In this document: in pieces, positions 16,327 to 26,311 of the stretch
Layout of the letters: the number at the start of each line of letters is the position of its first letter
Numbering within the stretch: the first letter of the stretch is position 1
Notes under the pieces: generated by a model
Told to the model about the DNA's origin: nothing
Databases searched by the model: none
Seen by the model: only the letters and a program-made list of their open reading frames with translations
Assembly (NCBI RefSeq): GCF_934230905.1
Contig: NZ_CAKQFJ010000011.1
Coordinates: 1 to 64,000, forward strand
From: an uncultured Veillonella sp.
GTDB lineage: Bacteria; Bacillota; Negativicutes; Veillonellales; Veillonellaceae
Reading direction: 5' to 3'
DNA: 64,000 bases
Made by a program: the position numbers and the translations under genes

Positions 16327-18324
16327 ATGATGAAGAAGAAACGTTGGCATATTATGCCAAGGGATATAGAAAAAGAGAATACATTAATCCGTGAACTCGG
16401 TGTGAACCCGATTGTAGCAAGATTGATGGTCAATCGGAATATTAATATAGATGAAGGTCATCAATTTTTGGAGGGATCTCTTAAAGATTTATTGGACCCT
16501 TTCACATTGAAAGACATGGAAACTGCGGTGTCCCTTATTCTTGAAACTATAGAGGCTGGAAAATCTATAGTTGTTTATGGTGATTATGATGTGGATGGCA
16601 TTACAGCTACATCACTGTTATATCGCTTTTTAGTAAAAATGGGAGCGAATGTAAGCTATTATATACCAGAACGACAGAGTGAAGGGTACGGGCTTAATTT
16701 AGAGGCATTAGAACATATTATTTCAGATAAAGCATCCCTCGTTATAACGGTGGATTGTGGTATTAGTTCTTATGATGTTGTGCAAGCCGTTGGGGATCGT
16801 ATAGATATTATTATTACGGATCACCATACTGCACCAGCTCAAATTCCTCCAGCACGTGCTGTTATCAATCATAAACAGGTGGATTGTCCTTATGCTGATA
16901 AAAACTTATCTGGTGTGGGCGTCGCATTTAAACTCTGTCAAGCTTTGTGGTTGCGCCAGTGTGGAGAATGGTATCTTGAAGATTTAGATATTGTTGCATT
17001 AGGAACTGTAGCTGACGTTGTTCCGTTGGTGGGAGAAAATCGTATCATTGTACAGGCTGGCCTTAAGAAGATGAACGAGTTACCTAATTTAGGTATTGAT
17101 AAGCTTGTAGACGTGGCTGGGTTGCATGATAAAACTATTACAGCGGGACACATTGGCTTTACCTTAGCGCCGCGTTTGAATGCTGCCGGTCGTGTGACTC
17201 ATGCAACGCGTGCGGTAGAGTTGTTAGTGACAGAGGATGTTGATTTAGCAGAAGCGATTGCTCTAGAACTGCAAGAAACGAATATGGAACGCCAAGAAAT
17301 TGAACGCTCTATTCATGAAGAAGCTCGGACTCATGTTGTTGAGCAAGGACATTTGGCAGATTATGTTACCGTAGTATCCGGTGAGGATTGGCACCCAGGT
17401 GTAATCGGAATTGTTGCATCACGATTGGTAGAGGAATTTTACAAGCCTACATTTGTTATTAGCATTGATAATGGTGTAGGAAAAGGGTCTTGCCGTAGTA
17501 TCGATGGTTTTAATATTTATAATGCATTGAAATCCTGTGAAGATTTATTAATTCAATTTGGTGGACATGCTGCAGCAGCAGGATTTAGTATCGATGCTAG
17601 TCGGATTCCTGAATTGCGGCAACGTTTAACTGAGTATTGTAAAATTCATGTAACTCCAGATGAGTATACACCTGTTGTATCAATTGATGCTACATTACCT
17701 GTAGATGATATTGATATAGATATTGTAGAGCGTGTGTCTGCATTGGAACCTTATGGAATGGGGAATAGTACACCTGTATTTGGCGTATTGGATGCCAAAG
17801 TACAAGACATTATGCTTATGGGGCAACTTAAAAATCACTGCAAGGTGATTCTGTCTACTGCCAATGGTAGTATTGATGCTATCGCATGGAATCGACCTGA
17901 TTTATTTAGACAAATTTTTCAGGGAATGAATGTAAAAGTTGCTTTTACTCTTCAAAAAAATGAATGGCAAGGTTTTATATCACCACAACTGATGATTCAA
18001 GATATAGAACCTAATATAGAGGAGCCTATTCAATTACATGCTGAAGGGTTGCGTGAAATATATACAATTGTTCGTCAAGCATTAAGAGGCGAAACGGGAT
18101 CTTTATATCATGTGGAACAAGAAATTTTACGACGTAAACCTAATAATCAAAATAGTTCATCTGCATTGATGGCTCTTGATGTATTTAAAGAATTAGGTAT
18201 TATTAGTGAAGAAACAAATGATAATGGACAAGCGATGATTCGTTGGAATGTCATCAATGGAAAACTTGATTTAACAACGTCTGTTACATTTATTACATAT
18301 AGTCAGCAGGAGGTGATAGAATGA
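16327..18324 (+). CDS. recJ: Single-stranded-DNA-specific 5'-3' exonuclease RecJ
   Basis: RecJ degrades single-stranded DNA 5' to 3' in recombination and mismatch repair. The protein of about 665 residues has the DHH-family motifs YGDYDVDGITATS (about residue 80) and ITDHHTA (about residue 155), the DHHA1 domain with GGHAAAAGF near residue 415, and an OB-type C-terminal region. I start at ATG 16327; an upstream in-frame codon at 16297 would add ten unconserved residues, and the only nearby purine-rich stretch is a weak GGGG at 16318-16321. The gene ends overlapping the start of relA by four bases. Confidence 0.93.
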   Translation: MMKKKRWHIMPRDIEKENTLIRELGVNPIVARLMVNRNINIDEGHQFLEGSLKDLLDPFTLKDMETAVSLILETIEAGKSIVVYGDYDVDGITATSLLYRFLVKMGANVSYYIPERQSEGYGLNLEALEHIISDKASLVITVDCGISSYDVVQAVGDRIDIIITDHHTAPAQIPPARAVINHKQVDCPYADKNLSGVGVAFKLCQALWLRQCGEWYLEDLDIVALGTVADVVPLVGENRIIVQAGLKKMNELPNLGIDKLVDVAGLHDKTITAGHIGFTLAPRLNAAGRVTHATRAVELLVTEDVDLAEAIALELQETNMERQEIERSIHEEARTHVVEQGHLADYVTVVSGEDWHPGVIGIVASRLVEEFYKPTFVISIDNGVGKGSCRSIDGFNIYNALKSCEDLLIQFGGHAAAAGFSIDASRIPELRQRLTEYCKIHVTPDEYTPVVSIDATLPVDDIDIDIVERVSALEPYGMGNSTPVFGVLDAKVQDIMLMGQLKNHCKVILSTANGSIDAIAWNRPDLFRQIFQGMNVKVAFTLQKNEWQGFISPQLMIQDIEPNIEEPIQLHAEGLREIYTIVRQALRGETGSLYHVEQEILRRKPNNQNSSSALMALDVFKELGIISEETNDNGQAMIRWNVINGKLDLTTSVTFITYSQQEVIE

Positions 18325-20561
18325 TGACCATAAATGAAGAGGGTAAAGCCTTAGTTGAGCAAAAAAGTTTTAACAAAGAAGAGGCTTTAAAAGAGTTTAT
18401 GGATTATGTGCATTCATATCTAGGGGATGATGAATGTGAGCAAATTATGAAGGCTTTCACCCTTGCAGATAAAGCCCACGAAGGTCAATTTAGAGCGTCT
18501 GGTGAACCGTATATCATGCATCCTCTTGCGGTAGCAGAAATTTTAGCACATTTGCAGATTGACCATATTACATTGATTGCAGCTTTACTCCATGATGTTG
18601 TAGAGGACACAGAATACACGAAGGAAGACATTGAAAAACTATTTGGTTCTGAAGTGGCATTTCTCGTAGATGGGGTAACGAAATTAAATCAATTTCAATA
18701 TGAAACTAAAGAAGATCGTCAAATGGAAAATTATCGTAAGATGATTTTAGCTATGGCAAAAGATGTACGAGTTGTAGTTATTAAACTTGGTGACCGCTTG
18801 CATAATATGCGTACGTTAAAACATATGCGTAGCGATAAGCAAAAACGCATTGCCAAGGAAACCTTAGAGATTTTTGCTCCCTTAGCTCATCGTCTTGGGA
18901 TTTTTAATGTGAAATGGGAACTTGAAGATTTGTCTTTTCGGTACTTAGAACCGGATAAATACTATGATCTCGTTGATCAGATGAAACAAAAGCGGCAATC
19001 TCGTGAAGATATTGTAAACGATACGATGGCTCAGCTTACGAAGGCATTGGGTGAAGCTAATATTAAGGCTGATATAAAGGGGCGGCCAAAGCATTTTTAT
19101 AGTATTTATAAAAAGATGAAAAAGGATAACCGTGACTTGTCCCAAATTTATGATTTATTGGCTGTACGTGTTATCGTTGATACCATTCCAGATTGTTATG
19201 CGGTTTTAGGGATTGCACATAGCATATGGAAACCATTACCATATCGATTTAAAGATTATATTTCTATGCCGAAGTCAAATATGTATCAATCTTTGCATAC
19301 TACGGTTATTGGTACTATGGGCCAACCTGTAGAAATTCAGATTCGTACATGGGAAATGCATCGTGTTTCTGAATATGGTGTGGCGGCGCATTGGCGTTAC
19401 AAAGAAGGAAATAAGGGTGCCGATAAAGAATTTGACCAAAAGGTCGCTTGGCTTCGTCAAGTTTTAGAGTGGCAAGATACATCAAATCCTAAGGAACTTG
19501 TAAATGCATTAAAGTTAGATGTATTCTCGGGCGAAGTATTTGTTTTTACACCTAAAGGTGATGTGGTTAAATTACCAATTGGTTCGGTACCACTTGATTT
19601 TGCTTATCGAGTTCATACCGATGTGGGTCACCACTGTGTAGGAGCAAAGGTTAATGGTAAAATCGTACCTCTTGATTATACGCTGCAGAACGGTGATATC
19701 GTTGATATTATTACTTCTAAAACTGGTAAACCAAGCCTTGATTGGCTCAATATTGTAGGATCTTCTGAAAGTAAGAATAAAATTCGCAATTGGTTTAAAC
19801 GGGAAAATAAAGAAGAAAATATTGAAAAAGGCCTTGAAGCTCTTGAACGTGAGGCTAAACGTCTTAATTATAGTTGGAAAGAACTTTGTGGGGAAAATCG
19901 CATCCAACAAGTAGTAAAACAATTGAAATCTGGTACAGAAGATGAGATGTATGCTGCTTGTGGCTATGGAGGTATTCCTGTGAGCACTGTTCTGTTGCGC
20001 TTAGTTGAATTATTTAAAAAGTCGAAAGAACATGAAGATTCACGAAAAACAACAGAACAAATTATTGAAAAATTAAAGGTGCAAGGAGCTAAAAAAGCTA
20101 AAAATGGAACGGGGATTCTTGTAAAAGGTGAACCTGGTGTTATGGTCCGTATGGCTAAATGTTGTAATCCTGTACCAGGCGATGACATTATTGGTTATAT
20201 TACAAGAGGGCGCGGTGTTTCAGTACATCGATCTGATTGTACTAGCTTGGGACATACGCCAGAAGATTTAGAGCGTATGATTGAGGTCTCTTGGGATGAA
20301 TCATCTAGTGAATCTTTCCATGTAGGCATTGATATTCAAGCCTATGATAGACCCGGTATACTTATGGAGGTTATGGCTGTACTATCAGAGTTGAAGATTA
20401 CCATTACCAATATGAATGCTAAAGTTCTTGAAAATACTAAGAATGTGATTATCAATATTGTGGTTGAAATTAGAGATATATCTCAGCTTGATTTTGTTAT
20501 GACTAAATTACGTCGTATTCGTGAGGTTTACACGGTGCAACGTAGTAAAGGCGGTGCTTAA
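18321..20561 (+). CDS. relA: Bifunctional (p)ppGpp synthetase/hydrolase RelA/SpoT
   Basis: The enzyme makes and degrades the alarmone (p)ppGpp in response to starvation. The 746-residue protein has the full Rel domain order: HD hydrolase domain with the H91-D92 pair (LLHDVVEDT), synthetase domain (about residues 240-350), TGS domain (about 400-465, with VFVFTPKGDV), a zinc-finger-like region with CCNPVPGD, and a C-terminal ACT domain. Hydrolase residues look intact, so it is probably bifunctional. A strong AGGAGGTGA site precedes it. The gene overlaps recJ by four bases and the next gene by one, indicating a coupled operon. Confidence 0.94.
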   Translation: MMTINEEGKALVEQKSFNKEEALKEFMDYVHSYLGDDECEQIMKAFTLADKAHEGQFRASGEPYIMHPLAVAEILAHLQIDHITLIAALLHDVVEDTEYTKEDIEKLFGSEVAFLVDGVTKLNQFQYETKEDRQMENYRKMILAMAKDVRVVVIKLGDRLHNMRTLKHMRSDKQKRIAKETLEIFAPLAHRLGIFNVKWELEDLSFRYLEPDKYYDLVDQMKQKRQSREDIVNDTMAQLTKALGEANIKADIKGRPKHFYSIYKKMKKDNRDLSQIYDLLAVRVIVDTIPDCYAVLGIAHSIWKPLPYRFKDYISMPKSNMYQSLHTTVIGTMGQPVEIQIRTWEMHRVSEYGVAAHWRYKEGNKGADKEFDQKVAWLRQVLEWQDTSNPKELVNALKLDVFSGEVFVFTPKGDVVKLPIGSVPLDFAYRVHTDVGHHCVGAKVNGKIVPLDYTLQNGDIVDIITSKTGKPSLDWLNIVGSSESKNKIRNWFKRENKEENIEKGLEALEREAKRLNYSWKELCGENRIQQVVKQLKSGTEDEMYAACGYGGIPVSTVLLRLVELFKKSKEHEDSRKTTEQIIEKLKVQGAKKAKNGTGILVKGEPGVMVRMAKCCNPVPGDDIIGYITRGRGVSVHRSDCTSLGHTPEDLERMIEVSWDESSSESFHVGIDIQAYDRPGILMEVMAVLSELKITITNMNAKVLENTKNVIINIVVEIRDISQLDFVMTKLRRIREVYTVQRSKGGA

Positions 20562-21196
20562 TGGATACATCTAATTTAGTTCTTATGCGTATGCCTTTGG
20601 GTCCGCTTGGAACAAACTGTTATGTAATTGGTGATAAGGAAGAAGGGGAAGCGCTCATTATCGATCCCGCTACTGTAGAGGTGTTAGAGGCTTTAAAAAA
20701 ACATGATTTAAAACCTAAAGCGGTTCTTTTAACACATGGCCACGGAGATCACATCGGTGGCGTACAAGAGATTGTAGATGCTTATGATGTGCCAATCTAC
20801 ATACATCATAATGATGTGAAATATCTAAGTGATCCTGAATTGAATTTGAGCAAATATAGTAGTCCTACACCAATTACTGTAAAGGGACGCATTGTAGAGG
20901 TTCATGAAGGGGATCATATTACATGTGGTGCAGTAGATTTGACAGTATATGAAACACCAGGACACACACCAGGTGGCGTATGCTATTATATGTCAGGGCT
21001 CGTATTCGTAGGGGATACTTTGTTTAATCAATCGGTTGGACGTACTGATTTTGTAGAAGGTGATTACGATACTCTTATCGATGCGATTAAAACAAAGTTA
21101 TATACTTTGCCAAACGAAACGATGGTATATCCTGGACATGGCCCGGAAACTCAAATCGGTTATGAAAAACAATATAACCCATTTGTGGGTGCTTAA
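20561..21196 (+). CDS. MBL-fold metallo-hydrolase (glyoxalase II-like)
   Basis: The 211-residue protein has the metallo-beta-lactamase zinc motif THGHGDHIGG (about residues 58-67), a second histidine in TPGHTPGG, an aspartate in FVGDTLF, and a final histidine in PGHGPET. This is the set used to bind two metals in glyoxalase II-like hydrolases. The family (YqgX/GloB-like) acts on thioesters such as S-lactoyl derivatives, but the substrate here is unknown. Its ATG overlaps the relA stop. The D-tyrosyl-tRNA deacylase gene often found between relA and this gene is absent. Confidence 0.88.
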   Translation: MDTSNLVLMRMPLGPLGTNCYVIGDKEEGEALIIDPATVEVLEALKKHDLKPKAVLLTHGHGDHIGGVQEIVDAYDVPIYIHHNDVKYLSDPELNLSKYSSPTPITVKGRIVEVHEGDHITCGAVDLTVYETPGHTPGGVCYYMSGLVFVGDTLFNQSVGRTDFVEGDYDTLIDAIKTKLYTLPNETMVYPGHGPETQIGYEKQYNPFVGA

Positions 21197-21226
21197 TTAA
21201 TTTATTTAGTAAAGGGGATAGTAGTT

Positions 21227-21715
21227 ATGAATACAACATTGGAAAAATTAAAAGAACGTATTAAAGATAAAAAATATAAATTAACAACACAACGACAAAC
21301 GATTTTACAAGCTTTCATCGATGCTGAAGAAAATCATTTGAGTGCAGAAGATGTATATGTATTAGTAAAAGAAGTAGCACCAGATATCGGTCTAGCAACT
21401 ATTTACCGTACATTAGATCTTTTTACAGAGCTAGATTTGTTAAAACGTCTTGATTTTGGTGATGGTCGTAATCGTTATGAATTAAATGATGAAGAGTTTG
21501 CTCATTTCCATCATCATCTAATTTGTGTTAAATGTGGTAAGGTTTCTGAGTTTGAAGATGATATGCTAGAAACATTGGAATCTATCATTGCAAAAAAATT
21601 AAATTTCCGTACTATTGATCATCAATTAAAAGTATATGGTTATTGTAGTGATTGCCAATCTCATATGACACCGGCAGAACTTGAAAAGCTAGATAAAATG
21701 TCACATCATGCTTAA
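21227..21715 (+). CDS. fur: Fur family ferric uptake/peroxide regulator
   Basis: The 162-residue protein has the Fur winged-helix domain (residues about 5-90, with TTQRQTIL and GLATIYRTLDLF) and a dimerisation/metal domain with the HHHLICVKCGK cluster. A second cysteine pair (YCSDCQ) completes a structural zinc site. It could be Fur (iron) or PerR (peroxide); the sequence does not decide with certainty, and I favour Fur. It has a GGGGATAG site and sits between the hydrolase and hemZ. The last eight bases overlap hemZ. A candidate Fur box is found at 16231. Confidence 0.9.
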   Translation: MNTTLEKLKERIKDKKYKLTTQRQTILQAFIDAEENHLSAEDVYVLVKEVAPDIGLATIYRTLDLFTELDLLKRLDFGDGRNRYELNDEEFAHFHHHLICVKCGKVSEFEDDMLETLESIIAKKLNFRTIDHQLKVYGYCSDCQSHMTPAELEKLDKMSHHA

Positions 21716-23135
21716 TGGTTATCATTACAAAGGGCCACTACCACTTGGATCGGTAGTGGCCCATAACTGTGGTGCCGCAGGGCTATTTTCTAGCGATGAA
21801 GTGGCAGATGTAATTCTCAGGGCTGTTGAGTATGATGATATGTATATTTTAACCGTATCTATTCGCGGCGTTGAACGTATCTTAACCGGTCCTGTGTCTT
21901 CTAAGGGGCGACGCCTAATAGGGCAGTCATTACTTGTCTTATTGCGTACAGAACAAGGCTTGCCTGCTTATAATGAATGGGGCACGATGGTGGGGGTGCG
22001 TCCTACCAAATTACTTCATAAATATATAGACCAATATGGTTCAATAGAGGATGCAACTCGTCACATAAGGGACGAGTTTTCTGTGTCTTTGGAAAAATTA
22101 GATATCCTAAGCCGGATTGGACAATATCAACGTCCTTATTTAGAGTCTCACTCTGAGAAGACTGTAGGTCTCTATTGTGGTATTCCATTTTGCGAAACCC
22201 GTTGCGTTTATTGTTCATTTCCTTATGGTTTATATCAAGATTACCATAGACAATCTGAGTTTATATCTGCATTATTACGAGATATAACTGATGTACGTGA
22301 GCTTTGTGAAAGTTACAATTTGCGTACAAATACGCTTTATATGGGTGGCGGTACGCCAACTATATTGAATAATGAAGATTTTCATCGAGTTCTAACTGGA
22401 TTATCTACATTGATACCGGAAGGATGTGAATTTACGGTTGAAGCGGGCCGACCAGATTCTATAACGGACCTAAAAATACGGTCTATGCAAGAGCATCATG
22501 TTAATCGAATTAGTATTAATCCGCAGACGATGGATGATATTATATTGCGACGGATTGGACGGGGACATAGCGCACAAGATATCGATGATATGTATCAATA
22601 TGTTAAAAAACATACAGACTTTGCTGTGAATATGGATTTTATAGCAGGCCTACCAGGGCAAAATATAAAACATATGATGCATAACATGGATTATATTTGT
22701 CAGAATTTGCCAGAAAATGTTACAATTCATACGTTAGCTATCAAACGTGGTAGTCCGCTATATGATTTGAATATGCAACATGATGTACCGGATGAGTCCG
22801 TGGTAAAACACATGGTGCAGTATGCTAAGGAACGATTAGAACAGGCTGGTTATGTACCGTATTATTTATATCGTCAACAATATATGAAAGGTCAACTTGA
22901 AAATATTGGTTATACATTGCCAGGTAAAGCGTGTGAATATAATATTCAAATCATGGAAGAGCGGCAAACAATTATGTCTATGGGACCAGGTGGATCATCT
23001 AAGTGGATGCGAGCCCCTTCGTTTAGACAGAAAAAACAACACATGCCAAAGGATGTAGACGTATATACAGATACATTGGGCGCCTTATTAGATAAACGGC
23101 ATGCATTATGTAAGTCATTTTGGGAGGTTGTGTAA
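21708..23135 (+). CDS. hemZ: Oxygen-independent coproporphyrinogen III oxidase-like HemZ
   Basis: HemZ is a radical SAM protein of the HemN family; HemN-type enzymes convert coproporphyrinogen III to protoporphyrinogen IX without oxygen, but true activity varies among relatives. The 475-residue protein carries the CX3CX2C cluster at C162, C166 and C169 (CETRCVYC) and the conserved MGGGTPT segment. The assumed ATG at 21708 lies inside the end of fur and has no clear ribosome-binding site. A perfect 11-base-pair hairpin at 21732-21762 lies inside codons 9-18. Its stop overlaps the hisS start by one base. Confidence 0.86.
   Translation: MLNGYHYKGPLPLGSVVAHNCGAAGLFSSDEVADVILRAVEYDDMYILTVSIRGVERILTGPVSSKGRRLIGQSLLVLLRTEQGLPAYNEWGTMVGVRPTKLLHKYIDQYGSIEDATRHIRDEFSVSLEKLDILSRIGQYQRPYLESHSEKTVGLYCGIPFCETRCVYCSFPYGLYQDYHRQSEFISALLRDITDVRELCESYNLRTNTLYMGGGTPTILNNEDFHRVLTGLSTLIPEGCEFTVEAGRPDSITDLKIRSMQEHHVNRISINPQTMDDIILRRIGRGHSAQDIDDMYQYVKKHTDFAVNMDFIAGLPGQNIKHMMHNMDYICQNLPENVTIHTLAIKRGSPLYDLNMQHDVPDESVVKHMVQYAKERLEQAGYVPYYLYRQQYMKGQLENIGYTLPGKACEYNIQIMEERQTIMSMGPGGSSKWMRAPSFRQKKQHMPKDVDVYTDTLGALLDKRHALCKSFWEVV
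21732..21762 (+). other. Perfect GC-rich hairpin inside the 5' end of hemZ
   Basis: GGGCCACTACC (21732-21742) pairs perfectly with GGTAGTGGCCC (21752-21762) around a nine-base loop, beginning 17 bases after the fur stop codon. No T-run follows. It may act as an RNA-stability or attenuation structure for the fur transcript while also being translated as part of hemZ. Confidence 0.65.
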
Positions 23136-24406
23136 TGGCTATTAAAAGACCTAGAGGCACACAAGATTTCTTGCCAGAACAAATTATAAATTGGCATTAT
23201 ATAGAACAGCATATGCGCAAAATTTGTAAAGCGTATGGCTTTAGCGAAATTCGCACACCAGCCTTTGAAGATACAAAATTATTTTTACGTGGCATCGGAG
23301 AAACTACGGATGTAGTATCTAAGGAAATGTACACATTCTCCACTGGTGATGACAAGGAACAAAGTTATACACTACGTCCAGAAAATACAGCATCTGCAGT
23401 ACGTGCGTATCTTGAAAATAAGGTGTACGGTAAAGAAAATTTAACAAAATGGTTCTATATGGGGTCCATGTTCCGTCACGATAAACCACAAGCTGGTCGC
23501 TATCGTGAATTCCATCAATTTGGTGCAGAGGTATTAGGTTCCTCATCTCCTGTAGTGGATAGTGAAATTATTTGCATGATCGTTCAATTGTTAAAGGATT
23601 TTGGACTTAAGGATCTTAATGTAGAGGTAAATTCTGTAGGCTGTCCAAACTGTCGACCTACGTATCGTCAAAAGTTGATTGAGTTTTTTGAACCTAAGAA
23701 AGATCAGCTTTGTGAAGACTGTCAGGAACGGTTATACAAAAATCCATTACGTTTATTGGATTGTAAAAATGAAACGTGTAAAGCTTTATCTGTAGGTGCT
23801 CCAGAAATTCATGAACATTTATGTGAAGAATGTAACACTCATTTTGAAGAACTTAAGACGTTACTTGATGCGGCAAATATTCAATATAATCTAAATCCTC
23901 GATTAGTTCGTGGGCTCGATTATTACACCAAAACGGCTTTTGAAGTGCAATATACTCCATTAGGTGCACAAAGCGCTGTAGCCGGTGGTGGCCGTTATGA
24001 TGGCCTTGTAGAAGAACTTGATGGCCCTCATACACCAGCAATAGGCTTTGCAATGGGCATGGAACGATTGTTATTGGCCTTAGAAAAACAAAATTTATTG
24101 CCTGAAGCTACCATCGAACCAGCTGTGTTTGTTGTAGCCCTTGGTGAGGCAGCAAAATTAGAAGCTTTCAAAATGTGTCAAACATTACGCAGTGCTTATA
24201 TCACTGCAGAAATGGATGGTCAAGGTAAAAGTATGAAGGCTCAATTAAAATATGCTAACAAAATTCATGCAAAATATGTTATCATAATGGGTGATGATGA
24301 ATTGGCTAAGCAAGAAGCCATTATTCGTTTTATGGAAACAAGTGAACAAGAAACGGTACCGTTAGCGTCTGTTTCTGAACGTATATCTTCTTTGGTGAAA
24401 GGATGA
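23135..24406 (+). CDS. hisS: Histidyl-tRNA synthetase
   Basis: HisRS charges tRNA-His. From ATG 23135 (site GGGAGG at 23122-23127) the product has 423 residues and starts MAIKRPRGTQDFLPEQ. Class II motifs are visible: motif 2 with FRHDKPQAGRYREFHQFG and motif 3 with GFAMGMERLL; the histidine-specific segments are LVRGLDYYT and VAGGGRYDGL. A cysteine-rich insertion (about residues 172-245) resembles that of other Firmicutes HisRS but with more cysteines. An upstream in-frame start at 23120 lies within hemZ and is not needed. Its stop overlaps the aspS start by four bases. I see no T-box before it. Confidence 0.96.
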   Translation: MAIKRPRGTQDFLPEQIINWHYIEQHMRKICKAYGFSEIRTPAFEDTKLFLRGIGETTDVVSKEMYTFSTGDDKEQSYTLRPENTASAVRAYLENKVYGKENLTKWFYMGSMFRHDKPQAGRYREFHQFGAEVLGSSSPVVDSEIICMIVQLLKDFGLKDLNVEVNSVGCPNCRPTYRQKLIEFFEPKKDQLCEDCQERLYKNPLRLLDCKNETCKALSVGAPEIHEHLCEECNTHFEELKTLLDAANIQYNLNPRLVRGLDYYTKTAFEVQYTPLGAQSAVAGGGRYDGLVEELDGPHTPAIGFAMGMERLLLALEKQNLLPEATIEPAVFVVALGEAAKLEAFKMCQTLRSAYITAEMDGQGKSMKAQLKYANKIHAKYVIIMGDDELAKQEAIIRFMETSEQETVPLASVSERISSLVKG

Positions 24407-26217
24407 CAAGTAGAATGGAAACAATGAAAGGCTTACACCGTACACACGGGTGTGGCACTATTTCTGAAGCAGAAGTAGGTAAAGAGGTTGTATTATGTGG
24501 TTGGGTTGAACGTCGTCGCGACCACGGTGGTTTAATCTTCTTGGATTTGCGAGATCGTTCTGGTATCGTTCAAGTTGTAGCATCCCCAGATCATAATGTG
24601 GAATCTTTCCACAAGGCTGAAGATGTTCGTAATGAATATGTGCTTTGTGTACGTGGCAAAATTACAAAACGTGATGAAGAAGCAATCAATCCTAATTTGC
24701 CTACAGGCGCTTATGAAATGTATTGCGAAGAACTTCGTGTATTGAATTCTGCGAAAACACCTCCATTCTATATTCAAGACAACATCGATGTAGATGAAAA
24801 TATTCGTTTAAAATATCGTTATCTTGACTTACGCCGTCCAGAAATGCAACGCAATTTGATTTTGCGTCACAAGGTAACAAAGGCTATGCGTGATTTCTTC
24901 GATAGTCGCGATTTCCTTGAAATCGAAACACCTATGCTTACAAAATCTACACCAGAAGGCGCGCGTGATTATCTAGTACCTTCTCGTGTTAATGCAGGCA
25001 CATTCTATGCATTGCCTCAATCTCCACAAATTTTCAAACAAATTTTGATGGTAGCTGGTTATGAAAAATATTTCCAAATCGTACGTTGCTTCCGCGATGA
25101 AGATTTGCGTGCAGACCGTCAACCAGAATTTACACAACTTGACTTGGAAATGAGCTTCGTTGATGAAGAGGATATTTACGCACTATTGGAACAAATGGTT
25201 GCAGAAGTATTCAAAAAGACATTGGGCAAAGAAATTCCATTGCCTATGCCTCGTATCACATGGGATGAAGCGATGGATAAATACGGTTCTGATAAACCAG
25301 ATCTTCGCTTTGACATGGCTTTCACAGATGTAACTGAACTTGTTAAAGATACTGAGTTCAAAGTATTCCGTTCTGTTATCGATAATGGCGGTATCGTAAA
25401 AGGTATCGTAGTACCTGGTGATGCAGGTATTCCTCGTCGTGAACTCGATGATTTGGTAGCATATGTAAATCGCTATGGCGCTAAAGGTTTGGCTTGGGCA
25501 TGTTTCAATGAAGACGGTTCCATTAAATCCCAAATTATGAAGTTCTTAGGTGAAGACACAATCCGCAATATCGGCGAAAAAATGGGCGCTAAAGGTGGCG
25601 ACCTCGTATTGATGATTGCTGATAAACCAGCAACTGTTGCTCGTGCACTTGGTGAGTTGCGCCTTGAAATGGCTCGTCGTATGAACATGATTGACGAAGA
25701 TAAATTGGCTTTCACATGGGTAACGGATTTCCCTATGTTTGAATACAATGAAGATGAAAAACGCTATGTTGCTATGCATCATCCATTCACAATGCCTCGT
25801 CATGAAGATCTTGATAAATTACAATCTGATCCTGGTAGCGTAAAAGCAATCGCTTACGATATGGTATTGAACGGCGTTGAAATCGGTGGCGGTTCTTTGC
25901 GCATTTACCAATCCGATGTACAAGAAAAAGTATTTAAAGCAATCGGTTTATCCGAAGAAGAAGCTAAATCTAAATTTGGTTTTATGCTTGATGCATTTAA
26001 ATATGGTGCACCACCTCATGCAGGTTGTGCATTTGGTCTAGATCGTCTTGTGATGTTGATGGCTAAACGTCAATCTATCCGTGATGTAATTGCATTCCCT
26101 AAAACACAATCCGCTTCTGATGTCATGAGTCAAGCTCCATCCGAAGTAGAACTTAAACAATTAAAAGAACTACATATTAAAACAGATGTAGAGGAAGAAG
26201 AACAATCCTTAGTATAA
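24403..26217 (+). CDS. aspS: Aspartyl-tRNA synthetase
   Basis: AspRS charges tRNA-Asp. The 604-residue protein has the N-terminal OB anticodon-binding domain (CGWVERRRDHGGLIFLDLRD), class II motif 2 (FRDEDLRADRQPEFTQLD), the bacterial GAD insertion domain (about residues 290-425) and motif 3 (GCAFGLDRLVMLM). The ATG at 24403 overlaps the hisS stop; an ATG at 24415 with AAAGG upstream is an alternative. The enzyme may be discriminating or non-discriminating for Asn, which I cannot decide here. Codon bias is strong. Confidence 0.96.
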   Translation: MTSRMETMKGLHRTHGCGTISEAEVGKEVVLCGWVERRRDHGGLIFLDLRDRSGIVQVVASPDHNVESFHKAEDVRNEYVLCVRGKITKRDEEAINPNLPTGAYEMYCEELRVLNSAKTPPFYIQDNIDVDENIRLKYRYLDLRRPEMQRNLILRHKVTKAMRDFFDSRDFLEIETPMLTKSTPEGARDYLVPSRVNAGTFYALPQSPQIFKQILMVAGYEKYFQIVRCFRDEDLRADRQPEFTQLDLEMSFVDEEDIYALLEQMVAEVFKKTLGKEIPLPMPRITWDEAMDKYGSDKPDLRFDMAFTDVTELVKDTEFKVFRSVIDNGGIVKGIVVPGDAGIPRRELDDLVAYVNRYGAKGLAWACFNEDGSIKSQIMKFLGEDTIRNIGEKMGAKGGDLVLMIADKPATVARALGELRLEMARRMNMIDEDKLAFTWVTDFPMFEYNEDEKRYVAMHHPFTMPRHEDLDKLQSDPGSVKAIAYDMVLNGVEIGGGSLRIYQSDVQEKVFKAIGLSEEEAKSKFGFMLDAFKYGAPPHAGCAFGLDRLVMLMAKRQSIRDVIAFPKTQSASDVMSQAPSEVELKQLKELHIKTDVEEEEQSLV

Positions 26218-26276
26218 TTGAAGAAAACATATTACAAAAGGTCCGCAAGAGTTGTTAATTTTTTAAATGTCAAGTC

Positions 26277-26305
26277 TTGTAAATGACAAATCTTTCTGCT
26301 ACTAT
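26277..26305 (+). promoter_or_regulatory. Promoter of the 6S RNA gene
   Basis: TTGTAA at 26277-26282 and TACTAT at 26300-26305 are separated by 17 bases, placing the start near 26312, at the base of the 6S RNA terminal stem. Confidence 0.55.
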
Positions 26306-26311
26306 TTATGT

